Assembly (NCBI RefSeq): GCF_023100845.1
Contig: NZ_CP095864.1
Coordinates: forward strand, 3,100,001-3,164,000
Direction of reading: 5' to 3'
Length of the DNA: 64,000 bases
DNA from: Gordonia sp. PP30
Lineage (GTDB): Bacteria; Actinomycetota; Actinomycetes; Mycobacteriales; Mycobacteriaceae
Shown: piece after piece, positions 35,034 to 44,672 of the stretch
Numbering within the stretch: the stretch's first letter is position 1
How the letters are laid out: every line of letters starts with the position of its first letter
Notes under the pieces: generated by a model
What the model was told of the DNA's origin: nothing
Database searches by the model: none
What the model saw: only the letters and a program-made list of their open reading frames with translations
Position numbers and translations under genes: made by a program

Positions 35034-36490
35034 TGCCCCGGACCCGCCTGGAGCACGCCGTCGATGCGGCGCGGAGCCGGCACGGTTTGATCGTCGCGCA
35101 GTTCCCCGGGCAGCAACTGCTGCGGGAAGCCCTGCCAGGCGACCGGCCGGACGAAGCGGGTGAGGGCGGCCGTGCCGACCGAGGTGGTGCCCGATGCGGT
35201 GCTGGCCGGGTACGGCCCGCCGTGCTGCTGCGCGTAGGTCACCGAGACGCCGGTGGGCCACTGGTTCCAGAGCAGGCGGCCGGCCTTGCGGGCCAGGATG
35301 TTCGCGAGCGGGCCGACGATCGCGTCGTCGTCCTGCGCGGCGAGGGTGGCGGTGAGCTGACCGTCGAGCGCGCGGGCCACGTCGAGCAGCTGGGCCTCGT
35401 CGTCGTAGTCGACGACGACGGCGGTGGGCCCGAAGCACTCGACGAAGATCTCCTCGAAGTGCGCGAGCAGGTCGGCGGCGGCGGTGGCCAGCAGGGTGGC
35501 CGAAGGCGGGTCGACCTCGCCGCCGCCACCGGCGAGCACGGAGACGTCGTCGCGGGCGGCGAGTTCCTCGCGGGACTCGTGGTGACCGTCGGCGATACCC
35601 GGGTTGAGCAGGCGGTGCCCCTCGGGAAGAACGGCCGCGCCGAGCTTGGCGGCCAGACCGGAACCGGCAGGCACCAGGAACAGGCCGGGCTTGGTGCAGA
35701 ACTGGCCCTGGCCCATGGTGAAGGAGGCGACGAAGCCGTCGACGATCTCCTGGCCGCGCGCCGCCGCGGCGGCCGCGGTGACGAAGACCGGGTTGACGCT
35801 GCCGAGTTCGCCGTAGAACGGGATCGGCTCGGGGCGCGACTGCGCGAGGTCGAACAGCGCGCGGCCACCGGGGATGCCGCCGGTGAAGGCGCCGGCCTTG
35901 ACGGCCGGATGGGTCAGGGCGGCGCGGCCCTCGTCCTGGGTGTGGATCACGCTGAACAGACCCGCGGGCGCACCCGCGGCGGCGAGGGCGTCGACCACGA
36001 TCGCGGCGGTCGCATCGGACAGATCCGGGTGGCCGCGGTGGGCCTTGTAGATCACCGGGCAGCCGGCGGCGAGGGCCGAGGCGGTGTCGCCGCCGGCGAC
36101 GCTGAACGCGAACGGGAAGTTCGACGCGCCCCAGACCACGACCGGTCCGAGCGGCACGCAGGTGCGGCGCAGGTCCGGGCGCGGGGCCCCCATCGGCCAG
36201 TCGGCGTCGGCGTGGTCGACGCGGACGTCGAGGTGCTCCCCCGCCGCGGCGACATCGGCCAGCAGACGCAGCTGGAAGGTGGTGCGCTTGAGCTCGCCGC
36301 GCAGGCGGCCCTCGGGGAGGTTGGTCTCGCGCTGGGCGATCGGGACGAGCGTGTCGCCGGCCGCATCGAGCGCATCCGCCACGCCGTGCAGGACGCGGGC
36401 GCGGCCGGCCGGGTCGTAACCGGCCCATTCGTCCCCGGCCGCGACGGCGGCGGCGACCAGGTCGTCGATCTGCGTGGAGGTGGTGCTCAT
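35030..36490 (-). CDS. 2-oxoglutarate semialdehyde (2,5-dioxovalerate) dehydrogenase
   Basis: 486-residue aldehyde dehydrogenase, the last step of hydroxyproline degradation to 2-oxoglutarate. The catalytic Cys is in MGQGQFCTKPGLFL and the general-base Glu in PFYGELGSVNPVFV. The N-terminal half has the NADP-type WGASNFPFAFSVAGGDTASALAAG. Sequence character is that of the KGSADH group rather than succinate-semialdehyde enzymes. It overlaps the epimerase gene by 4 bp and follows the OCD-family gene by 28 bp. Confidence 0.9.
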   Translation of the reverse strand: MSTTSTQIDDLVAAAVAAGDEWAGYDPAGRARVLHGVADALDAAGDTLVPIAQRETNLPEGRLRGELKRTTFQLRLLADVAAAGEHLDVRVDHADADWPMGAPRPDLRRTCVPLGPVVVWGASNFPFAFSVAGGDTASALAAGCPVIYKAHRGHPDLSDATAAIVVDALAAAGAPAGLFSVIHTQDEGRAALTHPAVKAGAFTGGIPGGRALFDLAQSRPEPIPFYGELGSVNPVFVTAAAAAARGQEIVDGFVASFTMGQGQFCTKPGLFLVPAGSGLAAKLGAAVLPEGHRLLNPGIADGHHESREELAARDDVSVLAGGGGEVDPPSATLLATAAADLLAHFEEIFVECFGPTAVVVDYDDEAQLLDVARALDGQLTATLAAQDDDAIVGPLANILARKAGRLLWNQWPTGVSVTYAQQHGGPYPASTASGTTSVGTAALTRFVRPVAWQGFPQQLLPGELRDDQTVPAPRRIDGVLQAGPGQ

Positions 36491-36518
36491 GAGCTTGGGT
36501 CTCCTACTCGAAAGGGGA

Positions 36519-37517
36519 TCAGGATGGATCAGCGGGCGGGACGTCGCGACCGGCGCGGCCGGCGTGATGGCGCTGATAGATCGCGGAGGCGACGACCAGG
36601 TCTTCCCACGACATGCCGACGCCGGAGAACACGGCGGGGGCGCCCGGGCGGCGCCGGAAGTTCCCGGTCACCAGGTCAGCGAGGTTGGCGAGCGGTTGCC
36701 CGGCCCAGTCTTGGACCGAACGCGCCCGCAGCAGATTGCCGGACTCGCGCATGGCGGCCCCGCGTGCCTCGACGACGACGTCGGCGCGCAGCACCAGCTC
36801 GGGCGGCAGTTCGGCGTTGTCCGGGCCGTGCACGCCCATCGCCGCGATCACCGTGTCGGGGCCGACGAGGGCATCGTCGAGAACCGGCTCGGTCGAACTG
36901 GTGGCGGTGAGCACCACCTCGGCGGTGCGGACGTCGTCGGGCGTGCCCGCGCGGACGCGCAGGCCGTCACCGGTGGCCTGCGCGACGAGCTCGTCGACCC
37001 GGTCGGGGCGACGCCCGATCACCGCGGCGTCGATCGGGCCGAGCACCGTCCGCATCACATGCAGGTGGCGCAGCGCCTGCGGTCCGGTGCCGTACACGAC
37101 CACCCGCAGCGGCCGGTCGTACTCGCCGAAGCCCTCGCCCGGGCCGGCGTCCAGCAGCCCGCGGACGGCCAGGACGGTGACCGCGGGCGTCCGGAGCAGC
37201 GTGAGCTCCGGGCCGTCGAGCAGGATCAGCGGAGCGAGGTCGTCGCTGCTGAAGAGGGCGTAGACACCCTGGATCTTCGGCTTGCCGCGCGCCGGATTGT
37301 CCGGCGCGACGGTCAGCAGCTTGACGCCCGAGTACTCCGGGTCGCGGCCCGGCATGAGCAGGAACTCGCCACCCGGCGCGGGCGAGAACAACCGGGGGTC
37401 GTCCAGTTCGGGGTCGACGCGTCCCGACGCGAGTGCGTCGTAGAGGAAGTCGACCGCGTCGGCCTCGGACGCGAGCTCGGTGAGTCGCTCGGCGTTCAGG
37501 AAGTCCAGGGTGCCCAT
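36519..37517 (-). CDS. Ornithine cyclodeaminase/mu-crystallin-family protein
   Basis: 332 residues with a Rossmann core, VVVYGTGPQALRHLHVMRTVLG (about 138-160), and substrate residues in PEYSGVKLLTVAPDNPARGKPKIQGVYALF. In hydroxyproline clusters such proteins are usually pyrroline-2-carboxylate reductases, which save cyclic imines as L-proline. Classical ornithine cyclodeaminase activity is less likely here. It begins 4 bp after the deaminase stop and is co-transcribed. Confidence 0.82.
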   Translation of the reverse strand: MGTLDFLNAERLTELASEADAVDFLYDALASGRVDPELDDPRLFSPAPGGEFLLMPGRDPEYSGVKLLTVAPDNPARGKPKIQGVYALFSSDDLAPLILLDGPELTLLRTPAVTVLAVRGLLDAGPGEGFGEYDRPLRVVVYGTGPQALRHLHVMRTVLGPIDAAVIGRRPDRVDELVAQATGDGLRVRAGTPDDVRTAEVVLTATSSTEPVLDDALVGPDTVIAAMGVHGPDNAELPPELVLRADVVVEARGAAMRESGNLLRARSVQDWAGQPLANLADLVTGNFRRRPGAPAVFSGVGMSWEDLVVASAIYQRHHAGRAGRDVPPADPS

Positions 37518-37521
37518 TGCC

Positions 37522-38421
37522 TCAGTTGTACCCGGCCGCGAGGGCGTTCTCGGTCGCCTTGGTGACCTGCGCGGTGATCTCCGGCGACAGCGGGGTGCGC
37601 GGCGGGCGGCAGATGCCGCCCTTGCGGCCGACCATGTCCATCGACAGCTTGATGGCCTGGACGAACTCGGTCTTGGAGTCCCAGCGCAGCAGCGGGTGCA
37701 GGTCGCGGTACAGGCCGAGCGCCTCGACGGCGTCGGTCGGGTTCCCGGAGGTGGCGAGGTCGTACAGCTTCTTGCAGGCGTTCGGGAAGGCGTTGGTGTA
37801 GCCGGAGACCCAGCCCACCGCGCCGGCCAGGCCGACCTCGAGGAGCACGTCGTCGGTGCCGATCAGGACGTCCAGCTCGGGGGCCAGTTCCTTGATCTCG
37901 TAGACGCGGCGGACGTCGCCGGTGAACTCCTTGACGCCCTTGATGTAGCCGAGGCCGTGCAGCTCGGCGAGCAGGTCGGGCTTCATGTCGATCTTGGTGT
38001 CGAGCGGGTTGTTGTAGGCGACGATCGGCAGCCCGACCTCGGCGACGCGACGGTAGTGGTCGACGACGGCCTCGCGCTCGGCGCGGTAGGTGTTCGGCGG
38101 CAGCAGCATGATCGACTGCGCGCCGGCCTCGGCGGCCTGCTCGGCGGCGCGGACGGACTCGAGGGCGCCGTAGGCGCCGCAGCCGGCCATCACGCGGAAG
38201 CCCTCGGGGGCCACCTCGGTGGCGATGCTGACGACCTTGTAGCGCTCCTCCGGGGTCAGGGTCTGGTACTCGCCCAGCGAGCCGTTGGGGGTGACGCCGT
38301 CCATGCCGTTCGCGGCGAGCCAGGTGACCTCGTCGGCCCAGGCATCCCAGTCGATCGAGAGGTCGTCGTTGAAGGGCAGGGCGGTGGCGACGTGGATTCC
38401 GCGCCAGGGCTGCTGGGTCAT
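37522..38421 (-). CDS. Pyrroline-4-hydroxy-2-carboxylate deaminase (DHDPS family)
   Basis: 299 residues from the ATG at 38421, preceded by AGGAGG 7 nt upstream. A TIM-barrel aldolase-like enzyme: the Schiff-base Lys is in YIKGVKEFTGDVRR (about 165), the conserved GSLGEYQTLTPEERYKV replaces the GTTGE motif of DapA, and YNNPLDTKIDMKP follows. In hydroxyproline operons this member deaminates pyrroline-4-hydroxy-2-carboxylate to 2-oxoglutarate semialdehyde. It is the first gene of the operon. Confidence 0.9.
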   Translation of the reverse strand: MTQQPWRGIHVATALPFNDDLSIDWDAWADEVTWLAANGMDGVTPNGSLGEYQTLTPEERYKVVSIATEVAPEGFRVMAGCGAYGALESVRAAEQAAEAGAQSIMLLPPNTYRAEREAVVDHYRRVAEVGLPIVAYNNPLDTKIDMKPDLLAELHGLGYIKGVKEFTGDVRRVYEIKELAPELDVLIGTDDVLLEVGLAGAVGWVSGYTNAFPNACKKLYDLATSGNPTDAVEALGLYRDLHPLLRWDSKTEFVQAIKLSMDMVGRKGGICRPPRTPLSPEITAQVTKATENALAAGYN

Positions 38422-38456
38422 AGGTGGCCTCCTGAAATTCGGCGGGGCTTGATGTC

Positions 38457-38538
38457 TGTCATGTGACATTGCATATGTTGTGAACTGGCTCTTTCTTCGA
38501 GCGCATGCCCAATCTAACAATGCCATTGCACTGTCACA
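38457..38538. promoter_or_regulatory. Inverted 12-bp operator pair upstream of the hydroxyproline operon
   Basis: TGTGACATTGCA (38462-38473) and TGCACTGTCACA (38527-38538) are reverse complements apart from one base and flank a 53-bp AT-richer stretch that must contain the promoter. TGTCA-tg-TGACA (38457-38468) overlaps the first. The arrangement suggests two bound GntR/FCD dimers, possibly with looping. Confidence 0.6.
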
Positions 38539-38595
38539 AGACCTTTGCGGAATCTCCCCGCACCGCCGCCGAGCGCCGATGCCCCGGAGACGACG

Positions 38596-38640
38596 TTCGC
38601 CGTACCCCGGTGCGCGGCGTCGGCACCGGGATACGGCGAA
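38596..38640 (-). terminator. 18-bp-arm hairpin between SRPBCC gene and hydroxyproline operon
   Basis: Left arm TTCGCCGTACCCCGGTGC (38596-38613) pairs with 38623-38640 apart from one G-T position, around a 9-nt loop. It lies downstream of the SRPBCC gene on its strand and upstream of the hydroxyproline promoter, a good place for an insulating terminator. No U-tract. The rest of 38539-38723 holds only GC-rich short repeats. Confidence 0.65.
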
Positions 38641-38723
38641 TCATGCAGGTGACGGGCCCGAGGCCCGGGGTGTGGACGACCGCCGCGGAGGCGGCGGGGC
38701 CGTCGAGACTTTTGACTCGGGGA

Positions 38724-39164
38724 TCAGCCCTCGGTCTTCTCGCGCACCACCTTCTCGGTGTGCTTCACCGCCTGGTCGGCGAACGGTCCCATCAGCGGGC
38801 TGAGGATCTTGCCCGCCAGGCCGCCGGGCAGCGAGTACCGGAACACCACGTCGAGCTTGGTGGTCCCCTCCTCGTCGCCGTCGCTGAAGCTCCACCGGGT
38901 CGCCGAGCTGAGTCCGGAGACCGACTCGAGGCTGATCAGCTCGTTCTCCACCCACTCGGTGCACTTGGTTCGCGACTTCAGCTCCTTCGGACCGATCTTG
39001 ATCGCGGTGTCGAAGACCGCGCCGAGTCCTTCGGTCTGGTCGGTGACCGGCCGGAACTTGCTGATGCCGAAGAAGTAGTCGGGCACATTCTGGTAGTCGT
39101 TCACGTACGCGAACACGGTCTCGCGCGGCGCCTTGACGACGGCGGAATGGCTGACTTCGCCCAC
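38724..39164 (-). CDS. SRPBCC-family protein
   Basis: 146 residues from a GTG at 39164 with AAGGAG 7 nt upstream. START/SRPBCC fold (polyketide cyclase-like): VSHSAVVKAPRETVFAYVNDYQNVPDYF at the N-terminus, a beta-rich middle and a long C-terminal helix FADQAVKHTEKVVREKTEG. A cytosolic small-hydrophobic-ligand binder of unknown ligand. Apparently a single-gene unit. Confidence 0.82.
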   Translation of the reverse strand: MGEVSHSAVVKAPRETVFAYVNDYQNVPDYFFGISKFRPVTDQTEGLGAVFDTAIKIGPKELKSRTKCTEWVENELISLESVSGLSSATRWSFSDGDEEGTTKLDVVFRYSLPGGLAGKILSPLMGPFADQAVKHTEKVVREKTEG

Positions 39165-39330
39165 TGGAAACTCCTTGACTCGGATGTGCCGCCGCAGATC
39201 ACGGAGGCCGGACTGCCATGGTAACGGTCGTTGTCACATGCCTGGGCTCCCACCGGCATCAGACACCGTTGCCGACCACCCTGTGACGAAGAGCTAGAAT
39301 ATCTACATCCTTGATTCGTGAGGTACTTCT

Positions 39331-39597
39331 ATGACGATCCGGATCAGTGTCGCGCAGCTGCGCCAGCATCCGACCGCCGCTTTCGACGCCGTCGAGCATG
39401 GCGAGGAAGTGCTCATCACGCGAAATCGGCGAATAGTCGGCAAACTCGTCCCTATCGGCGAGCCACGGGCACGAGTCACCGCCGAGCAGGCCAAGGCCGT
39501 GTACGCGGACGCCCCGCTCAGCGATGACTCCTGGGTCTCCGAGGTAGACACGGCGCGCGCAGAGTCCACCTCGCGAGATCCGTGGGCTCCCGGGTGA
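39331..39597 (+). CDS. Phd/YefM-family antitoxin
   Basis: 88 residues. The N-terminal Phd/YefM dimerisation domain reads ISVAQLRQHPTAAFDAVEHGEEVLITRNRRIVGKLVPI, and the acidic tail would bind a toxin. GTGAGG lies about 9 nt upstream. Its stop overlaps the GTG of a PIN-type toxin gene that is truncated, so the antitoxin now seems to be an orphan. It lies in a repeat-rich accessory pocket between the SRPBCC gene and ilvC. Confidence 0.85.
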   Translation: MTIRISVAQLRQHPTAAFDAVEHGEEVLITRNRRIVGKLVPIGEPRARVTAEQAKAVYADAPLSDDSWVSEVDTARAESTSRDPWAPG

Positions 39598-39866
39598 TCG
39601 GCCTGTTCGACACCAACATCGTGACTACAGCGGCGGCTCGGCCACTGCCCGAGTTGACCGGCTTTGATGATCTCGTCATCAGCTCCCCGACCTGCTTCGA
39701 GCTACGGGTGTCACCTCCCGACTCGAAAGCGGCGTTTCGACACCGGCTCGGCTGGCGCCTCGCCGGGCTCAACGGGCGGGCCGGGCTCAACGGGCGGGCC
39801 GGGCTCAACGGGCGGGCCGGGCCGGGCTCAGCGGGCGGGCCGCCGCGATCCCCGGCCTCGAGGTGA
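39594..39866 (+). pseudogene. Truncated VapC-like PIN-domain toxin
   Basis: Begins VIGLFDTNIVTTAAARPLPELT, the first PIN acidic motif (DTN), and has SSPTCFELRVS with the second acid. After about 55 codons the sequence runs into an 18-bp GC-rich tandem repeat encoding LNGRAG units, and the later catalytic acids are missing. VapC proteins are normally about 130 residues. The GTG start overlaps the antitoxin stop. Disruption by repeat insertion or expansion is the simplest reading. Confidence 0.75.
39765..39843. repeat. 18-bp tandem repeat within the broken vapC
   Basis: Three perfect units of GGGCTCAACGGGCGGGCC and a fourth, altered unit. In frame they read LNGRAG. The same motif recurs, less regularly, at 15770-15845 and 11985-12016. 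Confidence 0.85.
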
Positions 39867-39883
39867 TCGAGCGCTGATGCGAA

Positions 39884-39920
39884 CGGCCCCCGGGTCCACA
39901 TGTCGTGGACGCGGGGGCCG
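39884..39920 (-). terminator. ilvBNC operon terminator
   Basis: 16-bp arms CGGCCCCCGGGTCCAC (39884-39899) and GTGGACGCGGGGGCCG (39905-39920) with one mismatch and a 5-nt loop. It lies downstream of ilvC on the minus strand, after a short tandem repeat, and may also end the vapC remnant on the plus strand. Confidence 0.75.
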
Positions 39921-39935
39921 GGGGATCTCGACTCC

Positions 39936-40002
39936 GCTCGATCAGCGGGGGTGCCGCTCGATCAGCGGGTGCCGCTCGATCGGCGGGTGCCGCTCGATCA
40001 GC
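39936..40002. repeat. 18-bp tandem repeat downstream of ilvC
   Basis: About 3.5 copies of GTGCCGCTCGATCAGCGG with minor changes, between the terminator hairpin and the ilvC stop. Non-coding. Confidence 0.8.
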
Positions 40003-40008
40003 AGATGA

Positions 40009-41592
<1,584 letters not shown>

Positions 41593-41593
<1 letters not shown>

Positions 41594-43515
41594 TACGAGT
41601 CGCTCCCTTCGGATGCCTCGTCGCGCGGACGGGCGATGGTGTCGTGGATGTCCGCCGGGGTGTCCCCGGCCGACTCGTCCTCGTCGAACAGCGGCCGGAT
41701 GTCCCGGGCCGCCATGATCTCGTCGTTGCCGCAGCCGGCGGCGACCATCGGCCACACCTGGGCGTCCTTGCCGACGATGAAGTCGATCAGGACGGGGCGG
41801 TCGTTGATCTCGCGCGCCTTGGCGATCGCCTCGGCGACGTCCTCCTCGCGGTCGACGCGCATCGCGACGCAGCCGAGGGCCTCGCCGAGCTTGACGAAGT
41901 CCGGGATCATCCGGGAGTGCGTCGCCAGATCGGTGTTGGAGTAGCGCTCGTCGTAGAACAGGGTCTGCCACTGGCGGACCATGCCGAGGTTGCCGTTGTT
42001 GATCAGCGCGACCTTGATCGGGATGCCCTCGATCGCGCAGGTGGCCAGCTCCTGATTGGTCATCTGGAAACAGCCGTCACCGTCGATGGCCCACACCTCC
42101 TTCTCCGGCGCGGCGGCCTTGGCCCCCATCGCGGCGGGGACGGAGTAGCCCATGGTGCCCAGTCCCCCGGAGTTGAGCCAGGTGCGCGGCTTCTCGTACT
42201 TGACGAACTGCGCGGCCCACATCTGGTGCTGACCGACGCCGGCGACGTACACCGCGTCCGGGCCGGCGGCCTTGCCGAGCTGCTCGATGACGAACTCCGG
42301 CGACATGGAGCCGTCGGACTGGCCGTCGTAGCTGAGCGGGTAGGTCTTGCGGATGTCGTCCAGGTACGTCCACCAGGCGGTGAGGTCGGCACGGGTGCCG
42401 CCGGCCGCGCCGTCGTTCCGCAGCTCCTCGATGAGGTCGACGATGACGTTGCGGACGTCGCCGACGATCGGGACGTCGACCGGCCGGTTCTTGCCGATCT
42501 CGGCGGGGTCGATGTCGGCGTGGATCACCTTGGCGTCCGGCGCGAACGAGTCGAGGCGGCCGGTGACGCGGTCGTCGAACCGGGCACCGAGCGTGATCAG
42601 CAGGTCGCTGCGCTGCAGGGCGGCGACGGCGCCGACGCTGCCGTGCATGCCGGGCATGCCCATGTGCAGGTCGTGGCTGTCCGGGAAGGCACCGCGCGCC
42701 ATCAGCGTGGTGACCACCGGGATCCCGGTCAGCTCGGCGAGTTCGAGCAGTTCCGGCGCGGCGTCGGCCTTGATCACGCCGCCGCCGACGTACAGGACCG
42801 GCTGGCGGGCCTGGGAGATCAGGCGCGCGGCCTCGCGGACCTGCTTGCCGTGCGGCTTGGTGACCGGACGGTAGCCGGGCAGGTCGATCTGCGGCGGCCA
42901 GGAGAAGGTGGTCTGGGCCTGCAGGATGTCCTTCGGGATGTCGACGAGGACGGCGCCGGGGCGGCCGCTCTCCGCGATGTAGAAGGCCTCGGCGATGACG
43001 CGCGGGATGTCCGCGGCGACGCTCACCAGGAAGTTGTGCTTGGTGATCGGCATCGTGATGCCGGAGATGTCGGCCTCCTGGAAGGCGTCGGTGCCGATCA
43101 GCGCGCGGCCGACCTGACCGGTGATGGCGACCACCGGGACCGAGTCCATCTGGGCGTCGGCCAGCGGGGTCACCAGATTGGTGGCGCCCGGGCCGGAGGT
43201 GGCCATCATGACGCCGGCCCGACCGGCGACCTGCGCGTAGCCGGTCGCGGCGTGTCCGGCGCCCTGCTCGTGGCGGACGAGGACGTGGCGCACCTTCTGC
43301 GAGTCGAGGAGCGGGTCGTAGACGGGGAGTACAGCACCGCCGGGAATGCCGAACACGGTGTCGACACCGAGCTCTTCGAGAGTCCGAACGACGGACTGGG
43401 CGCCGGTCACGCGCTCGGGGGCCACGGTGCGGCCGGAGCGCAGGGATTCGGTCGACGGCGACTGCGGCCGCGCCGACCCGCGGGCTGTTGGAGTGCTCAC
43501 TGCTGGAGTCCTCAT
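41593..43515 (-). CDS. ilvB: Acetolactate synthase large (catalytic) subunit
   Basis: 640 residues from the ATG at 43515; a GTG at 43500 (VSTPTARGS) is an alternative resembling the mycobacterial start. ThDP-, FAD- and Mg-dependent condensation of pyruvate to acetolactate. The catalytic Glu lies in [16 protein letters not shown], with FAD-region [28 protein letters not shown] and the ThDP motif [18 protein letters not shown]. An approximately 35-residue N-terminal extension is typical of actinobacteria. Upstream lies a leader peptide and attenuator, so transcription should respond to branched-chain amino-acid supply. Confidence 0.97.
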
Positions 43516-43533
43516 CCTCTTGGTCCTGACAAG

Positions 43534-43569
43534 AAAAAACCCCCGACAGCTACAGGCTGTGCGAGGGGC
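43534..43569 (-). terminator. ilvB attenuator terminator
   Basis: On the minus strand a hairpin (CCCC...ACAGC loop GCTGT...GGGGG, 43540-43568) is followed directly by TTTTTT (43534-43539), then by the ilvB start 19 bp further on. It is the only hairpin with a clear U-tract in the window, and it sits between the leader peptide and ilvB as in amino-acid attenuators. Confidence 0.85.
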
Positions 43570-43606
43570 GCGTCGATGAAGTTCGAAAGGTCTGCGAAGT
43601 GACCGA

Positions 43607-43654
43607 TCAGGCGTAGACGCGCCGACCGATTACTACGAGAAGGTTCGTATTCAT
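43607..43654 (-). CDS. ilvBNC leader peptide
   Basis: 15-codon reading frame [15 protein letters not shown], with a run of Leu-Leu-Val-Val-Ile codons, the three amino acids made by this pathway. It is followed about 40 nt later by a U-tailed terminator hairpin and then ilvB. Stalling of ribosomes at the LLVVI codons would favour an antiterminator. The known C. glutamicum ilvBNC leader is similar in size and composition. No strong Shine-Dalgarno is visible. Confidence 0.85.
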   Translation of the reverse strand: MNTNLLVVIGRRVYA

Positions 43655-43663
43655 CACGGTCAC

Positions 43664-43693
43664 AAGGTAAGGCAGCGGTCCGCGCCGCGTCAA
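43664..43693 (-). promoter_or_regulatory. ilvBNC promoter
   Basis: On the minus strand TTGACG (43688-43693), 18 bp, TACCTT (43664-43669), with the leader-peptide ATG 9 nt after the -10 box. This places transcription start right at the leader peptide. Confidence 0.65.
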
Positions 43694-43797
43694 ATCCCCG
43701 GCGAGGGACACGGCGGGAGGTCGTCACCGGGGAGAGGGAGGCCGTCGCCGGGCGAGCGGGACGACGGGGGAACTTCGTCAAGTGACACAATGGAGTC

Positions 43798-44238
43798 GTG
43801 CCTGATCCCGCTTCCGCCCGTGCCACGACGGCCGCCGACACCGCGACCTTCGCGATCTCCCGGCTCGCGTACCTGACGATCCTGGTGACCATTCTGCTCG
43901 CCATCATGATGATGGGCGTGTCGGTCGCCGGCTTCGGCTGGATGCTGGCGCTGCCGGTGCTGCAGATCTGGTGGATCCACCGGATCAAGACCGTGGCCGA
44001 TCGCGACGGCCTGACCGCGGTGCACACCGTCGGCACGAGCCGCCTGGAATGGTCGGAGATCGACGGCCTGCGTTTCCCCAAGTGGGGCGCGGCCCGCGCT
44101 GTCCGGCCGGACGGCTCCGCTGTACGACTGCCCGCCGTCACCTTCGACGATCTCCCGGTCCTGTCGAAGATCTCCGGCGGTGCGCTTCCCGATCCGTTCG
44201 CCGCCGAGCGCGAGGCCCGGCTCGCCGCGCAGGACTGA
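43798..44238 (+). CDS. PH-domain membrane protein (Cfp6-like)
   Basis: 146 residues from a GTG at 43798. Two close transmembrane segments (about 22-42 and 44-60) precede a PH-like domain (RLEWSEIDGLRFPKWGAARAVRPDGSAVRLPAVTFDDLP). It matches the position and plan of Rv3004 (low-molecular-weight antigen Cfp6), next to ilvB in mycobacteria. Function unknown. CACAAT 6 nt before the GTG and no Shine-Dalgarno suggest a leaderless mRNA. Confidence 0.85.
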   Translation: MPDPASARATTAADTATFAISRLAYLTILVTILLAIMMMGVSVAGFGWMLALPVLQIWWIHRIKTVADRDGLTAVHTVGTSRLEWSEIDGLRFPKWGAARAVRPDGSAVRLPAVTFDDLPVLSKISGGALPDPFAAEREARLAAQD

Positions 44239-44248
44239 CCCCGCAGCG

Positions 44249-44603
44249 ATGACCGCCGCTCCCCACCCGGCGCCGCCCGCGCCGGGCGCTCCGGGTGATG
44301 CCGAGTCGCCGGGGACCGCCCCGCTGAATCCCTGGTCCGTCGCGGCGGCGGTGGTCACGACCACCGGGATCGCGTCGACCTTGCTCGGCGCGCTCGGCGG
44401 CACCTTGGTCCTGCTGGTGATCCCGGGCCTGTTCCTCGGCATCCAGGGACTCGGGGCCCGATCGGGCCGGTCGCCGTCGCCACCGCGCCACCACACCGCT
44501 CTCGGGGTTCGCGATCGTCGCGGGCGCGCTGATTCTGCTCGCTCCCCTGCTGTGGCTTCTCTGCGTGATCGCCTACATCGGAGTCTTGGCCGTCGCCGCG
44601 TAA
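44249..44603 (+). pseudogene. Small membrane protein gene with a frameshift
   Basis: The ATG at 44249 opens MTAAPHPAPPAPGAPGDAES and a helix VAAAVVTTTGIASTLLGALGG continuing into LVLLVIPGLFLGIQGLGA. Near 44460-44500 the natural continuation shifts to another frame, TPLSGFAIVAGALILLAPLL, then WLLCVIAYIGVLAVAA and TAA at 44601. Together they would make a protein of about 117 residues with two to three helices. Either a real frameshift mutation or a sequencing error in GC-rich DNA. Confidence 0.7.
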
Positions 44604-44672
44604 CCGGTCGGCCCCGGGACGTTCACCCCGCGGCCACGGTTCCTTCCACCGGCGTACGCGACAATCGACGGC

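Noticed and set aside
39765-40002. Possible CRISPR arrays at 39.8 and 40.0 kb (also 59.5 kb)
   Set aside because: Units are contiguous tandem repeats with no spacers, and no cas genes are present.
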